This document shows positions 52,365 to 60,747 of a stretch of 64,000 nucleotides of DNA, in pieces (position 1 is the first letter of the stretch; each line of letters opens with the position of its first letter). This stretch comes from Aliihoeflea sp. 40Bstr573 (GTDB lineage Bacteria > Pseudomonadota > Alphaproteobacteria > Rhizobiales > Rhizobiaceae): positions 1 through 64,000 of the forward strand of contig NZ_JAAAMH010000007.1 in assembly GCF_024105655.1 (NCBI RefSeq), read 5' to 3'. The notes beneath the pieces are model-generated. The model had not been told where the DNA came from. It ran no database searches and was given only the letters and a program-made list of their open reading frames with translations. A program made the translations under genes and the position numbers.

Positions 52365-53012
52365 TCAGACGATTTCGTAGCGATTGTCGATCAGATCGAC
52401 GGTGCGGGCGACGGCGTAGACGATGATCATGTAGAGGAGTGCCGCGACGGCGAAGATCTCGAACGGCTTGTAGGTGGAACCGATGAAGCGCTGCGCCGTG
52501 TAGGTCATCTCGATGACCGAAATCGTCGAGACGAGCGCCGACCCCTTGACCAGCGCGACCGCGTTGACGCCAAGCGGCCGGATCATCAGGCGCGCGGCCT
52601 GCGGCAGGATCACCCGGCTCATCGTGTCGAGCCGTCCGAAGCCGATCGTGCGCGCCGCTTCCGCCTGGCCGCGATCTACGGCAAGGATCGCGCCGCGGAT
52701 CGACTCGGCCATGTAGGCGCCGATGTTCATGCCGAGCCCGATGACGCCGGCAGCGAACGGCTCCAGATTGATGCCGATCTGCGGACCGCCGAAATAGAGG
52801 ATGAAGAGCTGGATCAGGCACGGCGTGCCCCGCCAGACGCTGACATAGACCGTCCCGATCATTCGCACCGGAGCCGAGCGCGACAGCTTCGCCGACGCGG
52901 CCAAGGCAGCCACCACGAGACCGAGCAAAAGTGCCAAGGCGGAAATCTGGATCGTGACCAGGGCGGCTTCCAGGAAAAACGGGAAGACGCGCTGCATCAG
53001 CGCAAGGTCCAT
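52365..53012 (-). CDS. Amino acid ABC transporter permease
   Basis: A second HisQ/HisM-like membrane subunit, 215 residues: MQRVFPFFLEAALVTIQISALALLLGL, YVSVWRGTPCLIQLFILYFGGPQ, and the EAA loop GAILAVDRGQAEAARTIGFGRLDTMSRVILPQAARL. The ATG at 53012 has GGAG upstream; the longer frame adds a few residues of unlikely leader. A perfect hairpin lies between this gene and the binding-protein gene. Confidence 0.93.
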   Translation of the reverse strand: MDLALMQRVFPFFLEAALVTIQISALALLLGLVVAALAASAKLSRSAPVRMIGTVYVSVWRGTPCLIQLFILYFGGPQIGINLEPFAAGVIGLGMNIGAYMAESIRGAILAVDRGQAEAARTIGFGRLDTMSRVILPQAARLMIRPLGVNAVALVKGSALVSTISVIEMTYTAQRFIGSTYKPFEIFAVAALLYMIIVYAVARTVDLIDNRYEIV

Positions 53013-53039
53013 GCGGAGAGCTCCGGGCAAATCGGGGAG

Positions 53040-53066
53040 CTTCCGGGCCGGTCATCGGCCCGGAAG
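53040..53066 (-). promoter_or_regulatory. Hairpin between binding-protein and permease genes
   Basis: Perfect 11-bp stem CTTCCGGGCCG (53040-53050) with CGGCCCGGAAG (53056-53066), loop GTCAT. There is no T-run on the minus strand. Probably an mRNA-stabilising or processing structure protecting the upstream binding-protein message. Confidence 0.6.
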
Positions 53067-53081
53067 TCTCATGGCGAGGGA

Positions 53082-53864
53082 TCAGCGAATGTCGCTGCCG
53101 ACCCATTCCATGGCGATCTTTTCGTAGGTGCCGTCTTCCATCATCTCGTCGAGTGCGGCCTGCATGGCTGCCTTGAGTTCCGGATTGTCCTTACGGATCG
53201 CGATGCCGATGGCGACGCTGCCGCCTTCGATGTCCGGCGTGTCGAGACGGCGGATCTTGTCGCCGGTTTCCTTGATGGCCACCATCACCGGAATGTTGTC
53301 GACGACGATGGCGTCGACACGGCCAGCCTTCAGTTCCAGCATCAGCTCGGGAAGGCCCTTGTAGGTGCGGATGTCCCAGCCGCCCTGCTCGCGCGCCCAC
53401 TTCTCGTGCGTTTCGCCCAGCGTGACGCCGAGCGTCTTGCCCTTCAGGTCATCGAGCGCCTGGACCTCGGCGTCGTCCATGACGAAGACCGCGCGGCCGG
53501 CATGATAGTAGGGGCCGACGAAATCGACGGCCTTCTCGCGTTCGGGCGTGATCGTCATCGAGCCGACGATGGTGTCGAACTTGTTGGCGAGCAGCCCGGC
53601 GATGATGCCGTCCCAGGCCGTCGTCACGATCTCGCCCTCGACGCCCATGCGCTTGGCGATTTCCATGCCGATCGACGCGTCGAAGCCGACAACCTCGTTC
53701 TGGTCGTTGACGAAATTGAACGGCGGATACTGGCCGGTCATGGCGATCTTCATGGTGCCGGCCGACTTGATAGCCTCGAGGTCTTCGGCCATTGCGGGCG
53801 ATACCGCGAAGGCGGAGGCGATCAGCAGGCCGGCGGCGGCGATGCCGGAGAGAAGCGATTTCAT
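53082..53864 (-). CDS. Amino acid ABC transporter substrate-binding protein
   Basis: A periplasmic binding protein of family 3, 260 residues. The signal peptide is LLSGIAAAGLLIASAFAVSPAMA. The family signature is FNFVNDQNEVVGFDASIGMEIAKRMG, followed by WDGIIAGLLANKFDTIVGSMTITPERE and GKTLGVTLGETHEKWA. Ligands are polar amino acids, opines or related zwitterions. The ATG at 53864 has AAAGGA upstream. It is the first gene of the eight-gene operon ending with the deacetylase, so its ligand should be the operon's substrate. LysR is divergent. Confidence 0.94.
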   Translation of the reverse strand: MKSLLSGIAAAGLLIASAFAVSPAMAEDLEAIKSAGTMKIAMTGQYPPFNFVNDQNEVVGFDASIGMEIAKRMGVEGEIVTTAWDGIIAGLLANKFDTIVGSMTITPEREKAVDFVGPYYHAGRAVFVMDDAEVQALDDLKGKTLGVTLGETHEKWAREQGGWDIRTYKGLPELMLELKAGRVDAIVVDNIPVMVAIKETGDKIRRLDTPDIEGGSVAIGIAIRKDNPELKAAMQAALDEMMEDGTYEKIAMEWVGSDIR

Positions 53865-53966
53865 TCGGCTTTCCTTTGTTCCTCTGGATGTGGCGCGCGA
53901 AGTCATTGTCATTCTTGGGACGCGTCCAGCGACGCTACCGAACTGCATCCTTGCCTTGCCATATCC

Positions 53967-53977
53967 ATTGCGCAAAT
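53967..53977. promoter_or_regulatory. Candidate LysR-type operator between divergent genes
   Basis: ATTGCGCAAAT is a near-perfect dyad of the kind bound by LysR regulators (T-N11-A class), in the 146-base gap between the LysR gene and the operon it faces. An AT-rich stretch follows to 54005. Position and symmetry only. Confidence 0.35.
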
Positions 53978-54010
53978 AGATAATCGAAATAATCAGGATA
54001 GATTTCGAGA

Positions 54011-54970
54011 ATGCTGCCATCACGAAACGATCGACTGATCTGGGAACTCGACTGGAACCTGCTGCGGACGTTCGTGGTCATCGCGGAGGTCAAGAGCATC
54101 ACGCGCGCAGCCGAGCGCCTAAACCTCAAGCAGCCGAGCGTGAGCAATGCGCTCCGCCGCCTCGAAGCCCGGCTCGGGCGCAAGCTGGTCGAGCGTGACG
54201 CGACCCGGTTCGAACTTACGGATGTCGGCCGCCTGCTCTACGAACAGAGCGTCGAGGTGTTCGGCACCATTTCGCAGCTTCCGCTCCTGATGCGGGGCGT
54301 CAGCGATGACGTGACCGGCCATGTCACTATCGCATTGGCGAGCCATGTCGTATCACCGCTCCTCGACCGCGCGCTCGGCGACTTCCATCGCACCTATCCG
54401 CGGGCCAGCATCACGCTGTCCGTCGCGCCCAGCGTCGAGGTCACCAAGCAGGTGCGCGAGCGGCGGGCCTCGTTCGGCATATGCCTCGTCAGCCAGCGCG
54501 ATCCCGCGCTCGATTACCTCGCCTTCTACCGCGAGTTCTTCGGCTTCTTCTGCGGCCCCGGCCACAGGCTGTACGGGCGCCAGAACCTCACTTTGGCGGA
54601 CTTGGAGGGCGAATCTTCGGTATCCTTTCAGACCGACCACATCTCCGATGCGCTGCGTCCGGTGGCGCTTCTGCGCAGCGAGGCCAAGCTCGACGCCAAC
54701 GTGGTCGGCGTCTCGTCGAGTCTCGAGGAGGTCCGGCGGATGATCCTGGCGGGATTGGGCATCGGGCCCTTGCCGCTCCATGTCGCGCGCCGCGACGTCG
54801 CAGACGGCCTGCTATGGCCCCTGCCCCCATACGCTGCCTTGCCCGCGATCGACATCTACCTGCTGACGAACGCGGAGAAGGTACTCAACCGCGCCGAACG
54901 CGCGCTGATTGGCACCTTGACGGACCTGATCGAGCAGACCCCGTTCGACGACCGGACTTACGGCGCCTGA
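54011..54970 (+). CDS. LysR family transcriptional regulator
   Basis: A 319-residue regulator. The N-terminal winged helix-turn-helix reads LLRTFVVIAEVKSITRAAERLNLKQPSVSNALRRLEARLG, followed by LVERDATRFELTDVGRLL. The rest is a periplasmic-binding-protein-like effector domain (ITLSVAPSVEVTKQV, ILAGLGIGPLPLHVA). It is transcribed divergently from the amino-acid transporter/amidase operon, the usual arrangement for a regulator controlling the facing operon; the effector is probably the imported compound or an intermediate. Confidence 0.92.
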   Translation: MLPSRNDRLIWELDWNLLRTFVVIAEVKSITRAAERLNLKQPSVSNALRRLEARLGRKLVERDATRFELTDVGRLLYEQSVEVFGTISQLPLLMRGVSDDVTGHVTIALASHVVSPLLDRALGDFHRTYPRASITLSVAPSVEVTKQVRERRASFGICLVSQRDPALDYLAFYREFFGFFCGPGHRLYGRQNLTLADLEGESSVSFQTDHISDALRPVALLRSEAKLDANVVGVSSSLEEVRRMILAGLGIGPLPLHVARRDVADGLLWPLPPYAALPAIDIYLLTNAEKVLNRAERALIGTLTDLIEQTPFDDRTYGA

Positions 54971-55531
54971 TCGATGTGCGGTTCGCGGGCAGGACCCCTC
55001 CAGGGAGCAACGGAATCCGTGTTCGCCATGGGGAAGGGTTGCCGCCATAGGGAAGGAAGGCTTGCCGCCATGAGGGAACTCGGCGCCAGAATCGCCGGAT
55101 GCCTCGTCTCGTGAGACGCGCCACGACGACGACAGCCTTCCAAGTTCCGGCATCGTCCCCGTCTCGTATTTACAACGTTCTGACACTGCACCTGACCGGC
55201 AACGCTCCATTCCCGGACGCCTGGAAGAGGTGGGACCTGGCGATCGGGCCGGCCGGCACCGCTGTCAGCGAATCCTTCAGGGGACCCGCCTGCTCCCTCT
55301 GGCGAGGACGTGGATCCGTACCCCCTGAAGCGCCCTTGGCTGGACGTCAAGACGCCTGACGAAAGAAGTCATCCCGGACGTTCGCGGCGTGTCGCGGCAA
55401 GTGAATCCTTCAGAGCCCGCCTCGAAAGGGTCGAGTAGCTGGCGCGTTCGTGATACCGAATTGGGTGTCGAAGGCTATTCGGAGAGACCTGATGTGAACG
55501 CCAGCTACCCGTCGCCAGCATAACGTGAAGC
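54971..55531. other. Non-coding or decayed region before the IS5-type pseudogene
   Basis: About 560 bases with no frame I can assign. GAATCCTTCAG occurs twice (near 55270 and 55405), each time followed by similar GCCT-containing sequence, which hints at a small decayed duplication. GCCGCCAT also recurs near 55040 and 55066. No convincing inverted ends of an element were found here. Confidence 0.35.
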
Positions 55532-56294
55532 CTGCGCTACGAAACTGATCTGACGGATCGGGAGTGGAATTTGATGGCGCCGATGATGCCGGTGGTGGCG
55601 CGAACGGGGCGGCCGCGCAGATGGACGCTGCGCGAGATCATAAAGGTGATCTTCTACGTCATGCGCGGCGGTATCGGCTGGCGGTTGCTGCCTTCCGACT
55701 TCCCGCCCAGAAGTACGGTGTTCCGGTGGTTCTGCCGCTTCCGCGACGAGTGTCGGTTCGAGAAGATCAACCACAGACTGCTGACGCTGGATCGCGAGCG
55801 CTGCGGTCGGGAGGCCTCGCCCACGGCGACGATCATCAGCCAGAGTGTTAAGACCTGCGAGAGCGGCGGGCCGTGCGGCTATGACGCCGGCAAGAAGATC
55901 AAAGGCCGCAAGCGTCACGCGTTGGTCGACACCGACGGTCGGGCGTTGGTGCTGTTCCCGCACCCTGCCAACATACAGGATCGTGACGGCGCGGGTCCGG
56001 TGCTGCAGGCCTCGCGGCGACCGTTTCCCTTCCTCCGCAAGGTCTTCGCAGACGCAGGCTATCAGGGACCGCGCGGAAGTCACCTCCATCGCCGTCGAGA
56101 TCGTCCAGCGGAAGCCTGATCAGGTCGGCTTTGTCGTACAGCCGAGGCGTTCGGTGGTCGAACGCTTCTTCGCATGGATCAGCCGCAACCGAAGGCTCTG
56201 GAAGGACGCGGAGGCCACCATCGAATCTGCCACCGCATTCCTCTACGCCGCAGCCGTTATGATCCTCGTCAGACGCATCGCGCGCCACTCATGA
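55532..56294 (+). pseudogene. IS5-family transposase, start lost and frameshifted
   Basis: An IS5/IS427-type transposase. The first frame reads LRYETDLTDREWNLMAPMMP, where relatives begin with Met before RYETDLTDREW; here the codon is CTG and a stop lies just upstream. It continues with [64 protein letters not shown] with the first catalytic Asp, and VFADAGYQG with the second. Near 56085 the frame shifts; the other frame then carries [18 protein letters not shown] with the catalytic Glu and ends [11 protein letters not shown]. Terminal inverted repeats could not be identified. Non-functional. Confidence 0.85.
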
Positions 56295-56551
56295 GCAGTT
56301 TCGGCACGGACACTTAGGAGGCACTCGATGCCACGGCTCCCGCAAGCTTATGTCCCCAACCGGTTCAGCGCGTATCCCGACTTTAGCTACGCTGCGCCGG
56401 CGAACCCAGAAGTCTTGCTGATTTTGGCAGATTCGCACGCGCAGGCAATCCAAGGCGCCACAGCAGAGGCCGGACGCTTCAGCGGTGTTACCGCCTCGTT
56501 CCGGCACGAGGCATCACGTCCTCTTCCGTCGAGTACACAAAGTCGTTTGAA
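56295..56551. other. Intergenic region after the transposase pseudogene
   Basis: No gene or terminator that I can support. It separates the transposase from the convergent ThDP enzyme gene. Confidence 0.4.
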
Positions 56552-58129
56552 CTAGCTGGCGTATTTCACGACGATTAGAGACGGGCCGTCCTCATCGAGT
56601 GCTGCCTGGAATGCCATGTTGAACGTATCTAGGTCGTCGGCTTTCTTGGCTGCCACACCCATGCCTTCGGCAAGCTGAACCCAATCGAGATCGGGCTTGT
56701 CGAGGTCGATCATGGCAGTGGCGTTCGGGCCAGGCACGCCGAATCCCACATTGGCGAATTCATGGTGCAGCGTCGCATAGGTGCCGTTTGCCAGAAGCAC
56801 GGTCACCACGTTCGCACGCTCGCGCGCCTGCGTCCACAGCGCCTGCAACGTGTACATCGCGCTGCCGTCCGCCTGTAGGCAGACGGTCTTGCGGTGCGGT
56901 GCCGCTATCGCGGCTCCCGTCGCCAGCGGCAATCCGATGCCTATCGCGCCGCCCGTCAACTGGAGATGGTCGTGTGGCGCGGTATGCCGCAGGGCCGGCA
57001 GCAGCTTGAAGCTGGCGCTGATCGACTCGTCGACGAGAATCGCGTCGTCGGGGAGGAGTGCGGCGATGGACGCGCCGAGGCCTTCGAGGGTCATGCCGCC
57101 CCGCCCTGGCTGGCGCTCGCCGCGCCCAAGCAGGCGATGGGCCGAGGCCGGTTTCGACGCTCCGAGGTGGTCTGCGAGCGCATCGAGGAATGTCGCGACT
57201 TCATTAGCTCGGGTCGTGACCGACAATATTTGAGCCTCCGGCGGCAGGACGAGGCTCGGCTTGCCGGGATAGGCGAAGAAGGCGGCCGGCTCAGACAGGC
57301 CGCAGAAGACCGCGTGGCGAACGCCTGACAGCATCTTCAGCGCCTGGTCGACGACATAGGGCACGCGCTCGACCGCCACCGTTCCTGCTCCGCGGCGGGT
57401 CCGGGCGGCGCTCGTCGGGCCGATGAGGCGGCAGCCGGTGGCTTCCGCGATGCGGCCTGCGACCGAAAGGGCCGGGTCGCGCAGGCCCGGACTGCCTATG
57501 AAGAGCGCCGCACCTTCGTTGCGGAGCATGGCGGCCGCCTCGGCAACCACGACCTCATCGATGCGGATCGCCGGCGCGGATCGGCAAGCGCTTGTCACCG
57601 GCTGGCCGCCGGAATTCCAGGCGACGTCCGCCGGCACGATCAGGGTCGCGACCTTGCCGCCACCCTCGCCCGATGCCTCGATGGCTGCGGCGACGTCGCT
57701 GCCAAGCTCGGACGCCGTCATGCTCGTGTGCACCCAGTGCGAGACGGGCCGCGCCAAGCCTTCAATGTCGCTTGACAGGGGTGCGTCGTACTGGCGATGG
57801 TAGGTGGCATGGTCGCCGACGATGGAGAGCATCGGCGTGCCAGCTTTGCGGGCATTGTGAAGGTTCGCGATGCCATTGGCGAGGCCCGGCCCGAGATGGA
57901 GGAGCGACGCCGCCGGACGTTCGGCCATGCGCGCATAACCGTCGGCCGCGCCCGTCACGACGCCTTCGAAGAGCCCGAGCACGCAACGCATCCGGCTGTA
58001 GCGGTCGAGCGCGCCGACGAGGTGCATTTCCGACGTGCCGGGATTGGCGAAGCAGGTGTCGACGCCCGCATCGAGCAGGGTTTCGACGAGGCTTTCGGCG
58101 CCGTTGAGCTGGTTCGTCCTGGTGTCCAT
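56552..58129 (-). CDS. Thiamine-diphosphate enzyme, acetolactate synthase large subunit-like
   Basis: A ThDP-dependent enzyme of about 525 residues with the three-domain fold. The activating glutamate is in LGLFEGVVTGAADGYARM near residue 50. The ThDP/Mg-binding motif is CLQADGSAMYTLQALWTQ near 440, followed after about 25 residues by LLANGTYATL. ADGS replaces the common GDGS, as often seen in the benzoylformate-decarboxylase-like members annotated as acetolactate synthase. No regulatory small subunit is adjacent. It probably decarboxylates or ligates a 2-keto acid in catabolism. The ATG at 58129 has GGGAGG upstream. It lies 18 bases after the IclR gene and is co-transcribed with it. Confidence 0.88.
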   Translation of the reverse strand: MDTRTNQLNGAESLVETLLDAGVDTCFANPGTSEMHLVGALDRYSRMRCVLGLFEGVVTGAADGYARMAERPAASLLHLGPGLANGIANLHNARKAGTPMLSIVGDHATYHRQYDAPLSSDIEGLARPVSHWVHTSMTASELGSDVAAAIEASGEGGGKVATLIVPADVAWNSGGQPVTSACRSAPAIRIDEVVVAEAAAMLRNEGAALFIGSPGLRDPALSVAGRIAEATGCRLIGPTSAARTRRGAGTVAVERVPYVVDQALKMLSGVRHAVFCGLSEPAAFFAYPGKPSLVLPPEAQILSVTTRANEVATFLDALADHLGASKPASAHRLLGRGERQPGRGGMTLEGLGASIAALLPDDAILVDESISASFKLLPALRHTAPHDHLQLTGGAIGIGLPLATGAAIAAPHRKTVCLQADGSAMYTLQALWTQARERANVVTVLLANGTYATLHHEFANVGFGVPGPNATAMIDLDKPDLDWVQLAEGMGVAAKKADDLDTFNMAFQAALDEDGPSLIVVKYAS

Positions 58130-58147
58130 GGGCGGAGCCTCCCTCAT

Positions 58148-58990
58148 TCAGATGATCTTGCGGCCAATGGTCCGTGCCGCTTCGCGCAGGAGCGCGACGT
58201 TGCGGTCGAGTTGCGCCCTGATCGGCTCGGTCAGGCCGGAAATGGAGAGCGAGCCGACAAACCGGCCGTCATGGCCGAAGATCGGTACGCCGAGCCCGGC
58301 GAGGCCGAGCACAAAATCGTCGACGGCGAATTCATAGCCCTGTTCGCGCACGCGCTGCGCGACCACGCGCAATTCCTCGGGATCGGTAACGCTCACCGGC
58401 GTCCGCTTGGGCAGCGGCTGGGCGAGCGCGTGTTCCCGGTCTTCCGGCGACATGTAGGCGAGGAGCACGCGCGGACCGCCGCCGCAGTTCAGCGCGGTGC
58501 GCGTGCCGACCGTAAACCAGGGCGCATCGACATTGGGGATCGCCGCGCGCACCCGCTCGACGCAGAGCCCCATGCCCTCATGGGGTATCCACAGGAAGGA
58601 TGTCGCACCGATCCGGTCGGCGAGATCCCCCAGATAGGGCGCCGCGACCTCGCGCAGCTCGCGGCCGGTATCGACTGCCGACGCGATCTCGAGCAGGCCG
58701 ACCGTCAGCGCGTAAAGCCCGCTGCGGGTATCGTGCTCGACAATACCGGTGACCTGGAGCGTGTGCAGGAGACGACGCGTCGTGCCCTTGTCGAGCTCGG
58801 CGGCACGGGCAAGTTCGGTCAGGGTCTGCCTCGGCTGCGCGGCGGAGAACGCCCGCATTAGCGCGATGCCGCGCTCCAGCGCGCGCACGACCGGAACTCC
58901 CGGCTTTGCGGCCGGTCCTGTCACCATGATTTCGTTGCCGGCGCGGTCAGTCATGGGCGTTCGCGAAGTCGAAATGTCACTAGATGACAC
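58148..58990 (-). CDS. IclR family transcriptional regulator
   Basis: A 280-residue regulator: N-terminal winged helix (VRALERGIALMRAFSAAQPRQTLTELARAAELDKGTTRRLLHTL) and C-terminal ligand-binding domain (SATSFLWIP, LNCGGGPRVLLAYM, GYEFAVDDFVLGLAGLGVPIFG). IclR proteins often repress or activate operons for aromatic or keto-acid use. It is divergent from the ABC transporter operon, and a perfect dyad overlaps its start and the promoter facing that operon. Alternative start at the in-frame ATG 36 bases downstream. Confidence 0.92.
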   Translation of the reverse strand: MSSSDISTSRTPMTDRAGNEIMVTGPAAKPGVPVVRALERGIALMRAFSAAQPRQTLTELARAAELDKGTTRRLLHTLQVTGIVEHDTRSGLYALTVGLLEIASAVDTGRELREVAAPYLGDLADRIGATSFLWIPHEGMGLCVERVRAAIPNVDAPWFTVGTRTALNCGGGPRVLLAYMSPEDREHALAQPLPKRTPVSVTDPEELRVVAQRVREQGYEFAVDDFVLGLAGLGVPIFGHDGRFVGSLSISGLTEPIRAQLDRNVALLREAARTIGRKII

Positions 58991-59032
58991 TAGATATCAT
59001 CTATTGACACCCCTGTCCAGCGTTGGTCTACT
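58981..59032 (+). promoter_or_regulatory. IclR-type operator dyad and promoter of the dipeptide ABC operon
   Basis: Perfect inverted repeat TAGATGA (58981-58987), 9-base spacer, TCATCTA (58997-59003). Directly after it, TTGACA (59004-59009), a 17-base spacer and TCTACT (59027-59032) form a good sigma-70-type promoter reading toward the binding-protein gene. A further ACTAGAT copy lies within the spacer. The dyad would allow IclR to control both its own gene and the transporter. Confidence 0.6.
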
Positions 59033-59113
59033 CCCCAACGTCAGGCTGACAAGACCGGAAAACGGCGACCGGCCGACTGGGAACAATCGCGATCAAGTCC
59101 GATGGAGAGTCCG

Positions 59114-60670
59114 ATGAGAATGCGTACTTACCTTGCAGCCGGCGTAGCCGCGCTCGTCTTTGCCGTGACCTCGGCAGTACATGCGCAGGTCGAGGGCGGC
59201 AGCGTCAGCGTCGTCGTCACGCCAGAGCCGCCGATGCTGATGCAGGCGCTCAACCAGAACGGCCCGACGAACATGATCGCGGGCAACATCTACGAATCCC
59301 TGCTGCGCTTCAACGAAGCGCTGGAGCCGCAGCCGTCCCTCGCCCAGAGCTGGGAAATCTCGGAAGACGGCAAGGTCTACACCTTCAAGCTGCAGGAAGG
59401 CGTGACCTGGCACGACGGCGAGCCTTTCTCGGCCGACGACGTCGTCTTCTCGCTCGACGTCTTCCTGCGCGAGGTTCATCCGCGCTGGCGGCCGATCGTC
59501 AACAACCAGGTCGAGACCATCGAGAAGGTCGATGACAACACCGTGCGCCTAACGCTGAAGCAGCCGTTCGGTCCGCTGCTGCTGGCGATGGAGACGGCGT
59601 CCGCGCCGATCGTACCCGAGCACATCTACGAGGGTACGGACTACGCCTCCAACCCAATGAACAACACGCCGATCGGCACTGGTCCGTTCAAGTTCGAGGA
59701 GTGGAACCGGGGGTCCTACGTCCATCTCGTCAAGAACGAGGACTACTGGATGGATGGCCGGCCCTATCTCGACGAGATCTACTGGCGCTTCATTCCTGAT
59801 GCCGCCGCGCGCGCGGTGGCCTATGAGACCGGCGAGGTCGACGTGCTGACCGGCGGTGCCGTCGACATCTTCGACGTGCCCCGGCTTTCGGAGCTCGACA
59901 ACTCCTGCGTGACCAGCAAGGGCTGGGAGATGTTCGCCCCGCATGCGTGGATCACGATCAACCACCGCAACGGCATCCTGGGCAACCAGCAGTTCCGGCA
60001 GGGACTGATGCATGCGATCGACCGCGAGTTCGGCCGCGACGTGGTCTGGAACGGCTTCGGCGAACTGCCGACCGGCCCGATCTCGTCGAAGACGCGCTTC
60101 TACGACGCCGACGTGCCGACCTATGAATACGACCCGGAAAAGGCGCGCGAGCTGATCGAGGCTTCGGGCTATGACGGCGAGCCGATCGAGTTCCTCGCCT
60201 TGCCCTATGGCGAGACCTGGACGCGCTGGGCCGAGGCGATCCGCCAGAACTTCGCCGATGTCGGCGTCGACCTGCAGATCGTCACCACCGACGTTCCCGG
60301 CTGGACCCAGCGCACCAGCGAGTGGAACTTCGACATGACGTTCAACTTCCTCTACCAGCTCGGCGACCCCGCCATCGGCGTCGCCCGCAGCTACATCTCG
60401 TCGAACATCATCAAGGGCAGCCCCTTCGCCAATGTCGGCGGCTATTCGAACGAGGAGGCGGACAAGCTGTTCGCGGCGGCGGCCAGCACGCCGAGCGACG
60501 AAGAACGACAGGAACTCTACTCGCAGCTCCAGGCGCTTCTCGCCGAAGACCTGCCGGTGCTGTGGCTGCTCGAACTCGACTACCCGACGATCCACCGCTG
60601 CAACATCAAGAACCTCGTGACGACCGCGATCGGCGTCAATGACGGGTTCCGCGACGCCTGGAAGGAATAG
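59114..60670 (+). CDS. Peptide-type ABC substrate-binding protein (SBP_5)
   Basis: A periplasmic family 5 binding protein of 518 residues. Signal peptide MRMRTYLAAGVAALVFAVTSAVHAQ. Typical segments are NIYESLLRFNEALEPQPSLAQSWEISEDGKVYTFKLQEGVTWHDGEPFSADDVVFS split over residues 55-120, and FRQGLMHAIDREFGRDVVW near 290. I use the ATG at 59114, with GGAGAG upstream; the earlier ATG at 59102 overlaps that ribosome site. It is the first gene of a transporter operon under a promoter likely controlled by IclR. The ligand is unknown; the ThDP enzyme on the other side suggests something that yields a 2-keto acid. Confidence 0.93.
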   Translation: MRMRTYLAAGVAALVFAVTSAVHAQVEGGSVSVVVTPEPPMLMQALNQNGPTNMIAGNIYESLLRFNEALEPQPSLAQSWEISEDGKVYTFKLQEGVTWHDGEPFSADDVVFSLDVFLREVHPRWRPIVNNQVETIEKVDDNTVRLTLKQPFGPLLLAMETASAPIVPEHIYEGTDYASNPMNNTPIGTGPFKFEEWNRGSYVHLVKNEDYWMDGRPYLDEIYWRFIPDAAARAVAYETGEVDVLTGGAVDIFDVPRLSELDNSCVTSKGWEMFAPHAWITINHRNGILGNQQFRQGLMHAIDREFGRDVVWNGFGELPTGPISSKTRFYDADVPTYEYDPEKARELIEASGYDGEPIEFLALPYGETWTRWAEAIRQNFADVGVDLQIVTTDVPGWTQRTSEWNFDMTFNFLYQLGDPAIGVARSYISSNIIKGSPFANVGGYSNEEADKLFAAAASTPSDEERQELYSQLQALLAEDLPVLWLLELDYPTIHRCNIKNLVTTAIGVNDGFRDAWKE

Positions 60671-60747
60671 GCGTCCTTCCGATCATCGCCACCCGGCTCC
60701 GACAAGGGTCGGATGGCAATCGCGGCGGATGAGAGGAATGGCTTGAA

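Noticed and set aside
54971-55531. Left end and inverted repeats of an IS5 element upstream of the transposase pseudogene
   Set aside because: I compared the sequence after the transposase (TTTCGGCACGGACAC) with the upstream region and found no matching inverted end.
56328-56555. Short plus-strand frame after the IS5 pseudogene
   Set aside because: No homology, no ribosome site, and composition like surrounding non-coding DNA.
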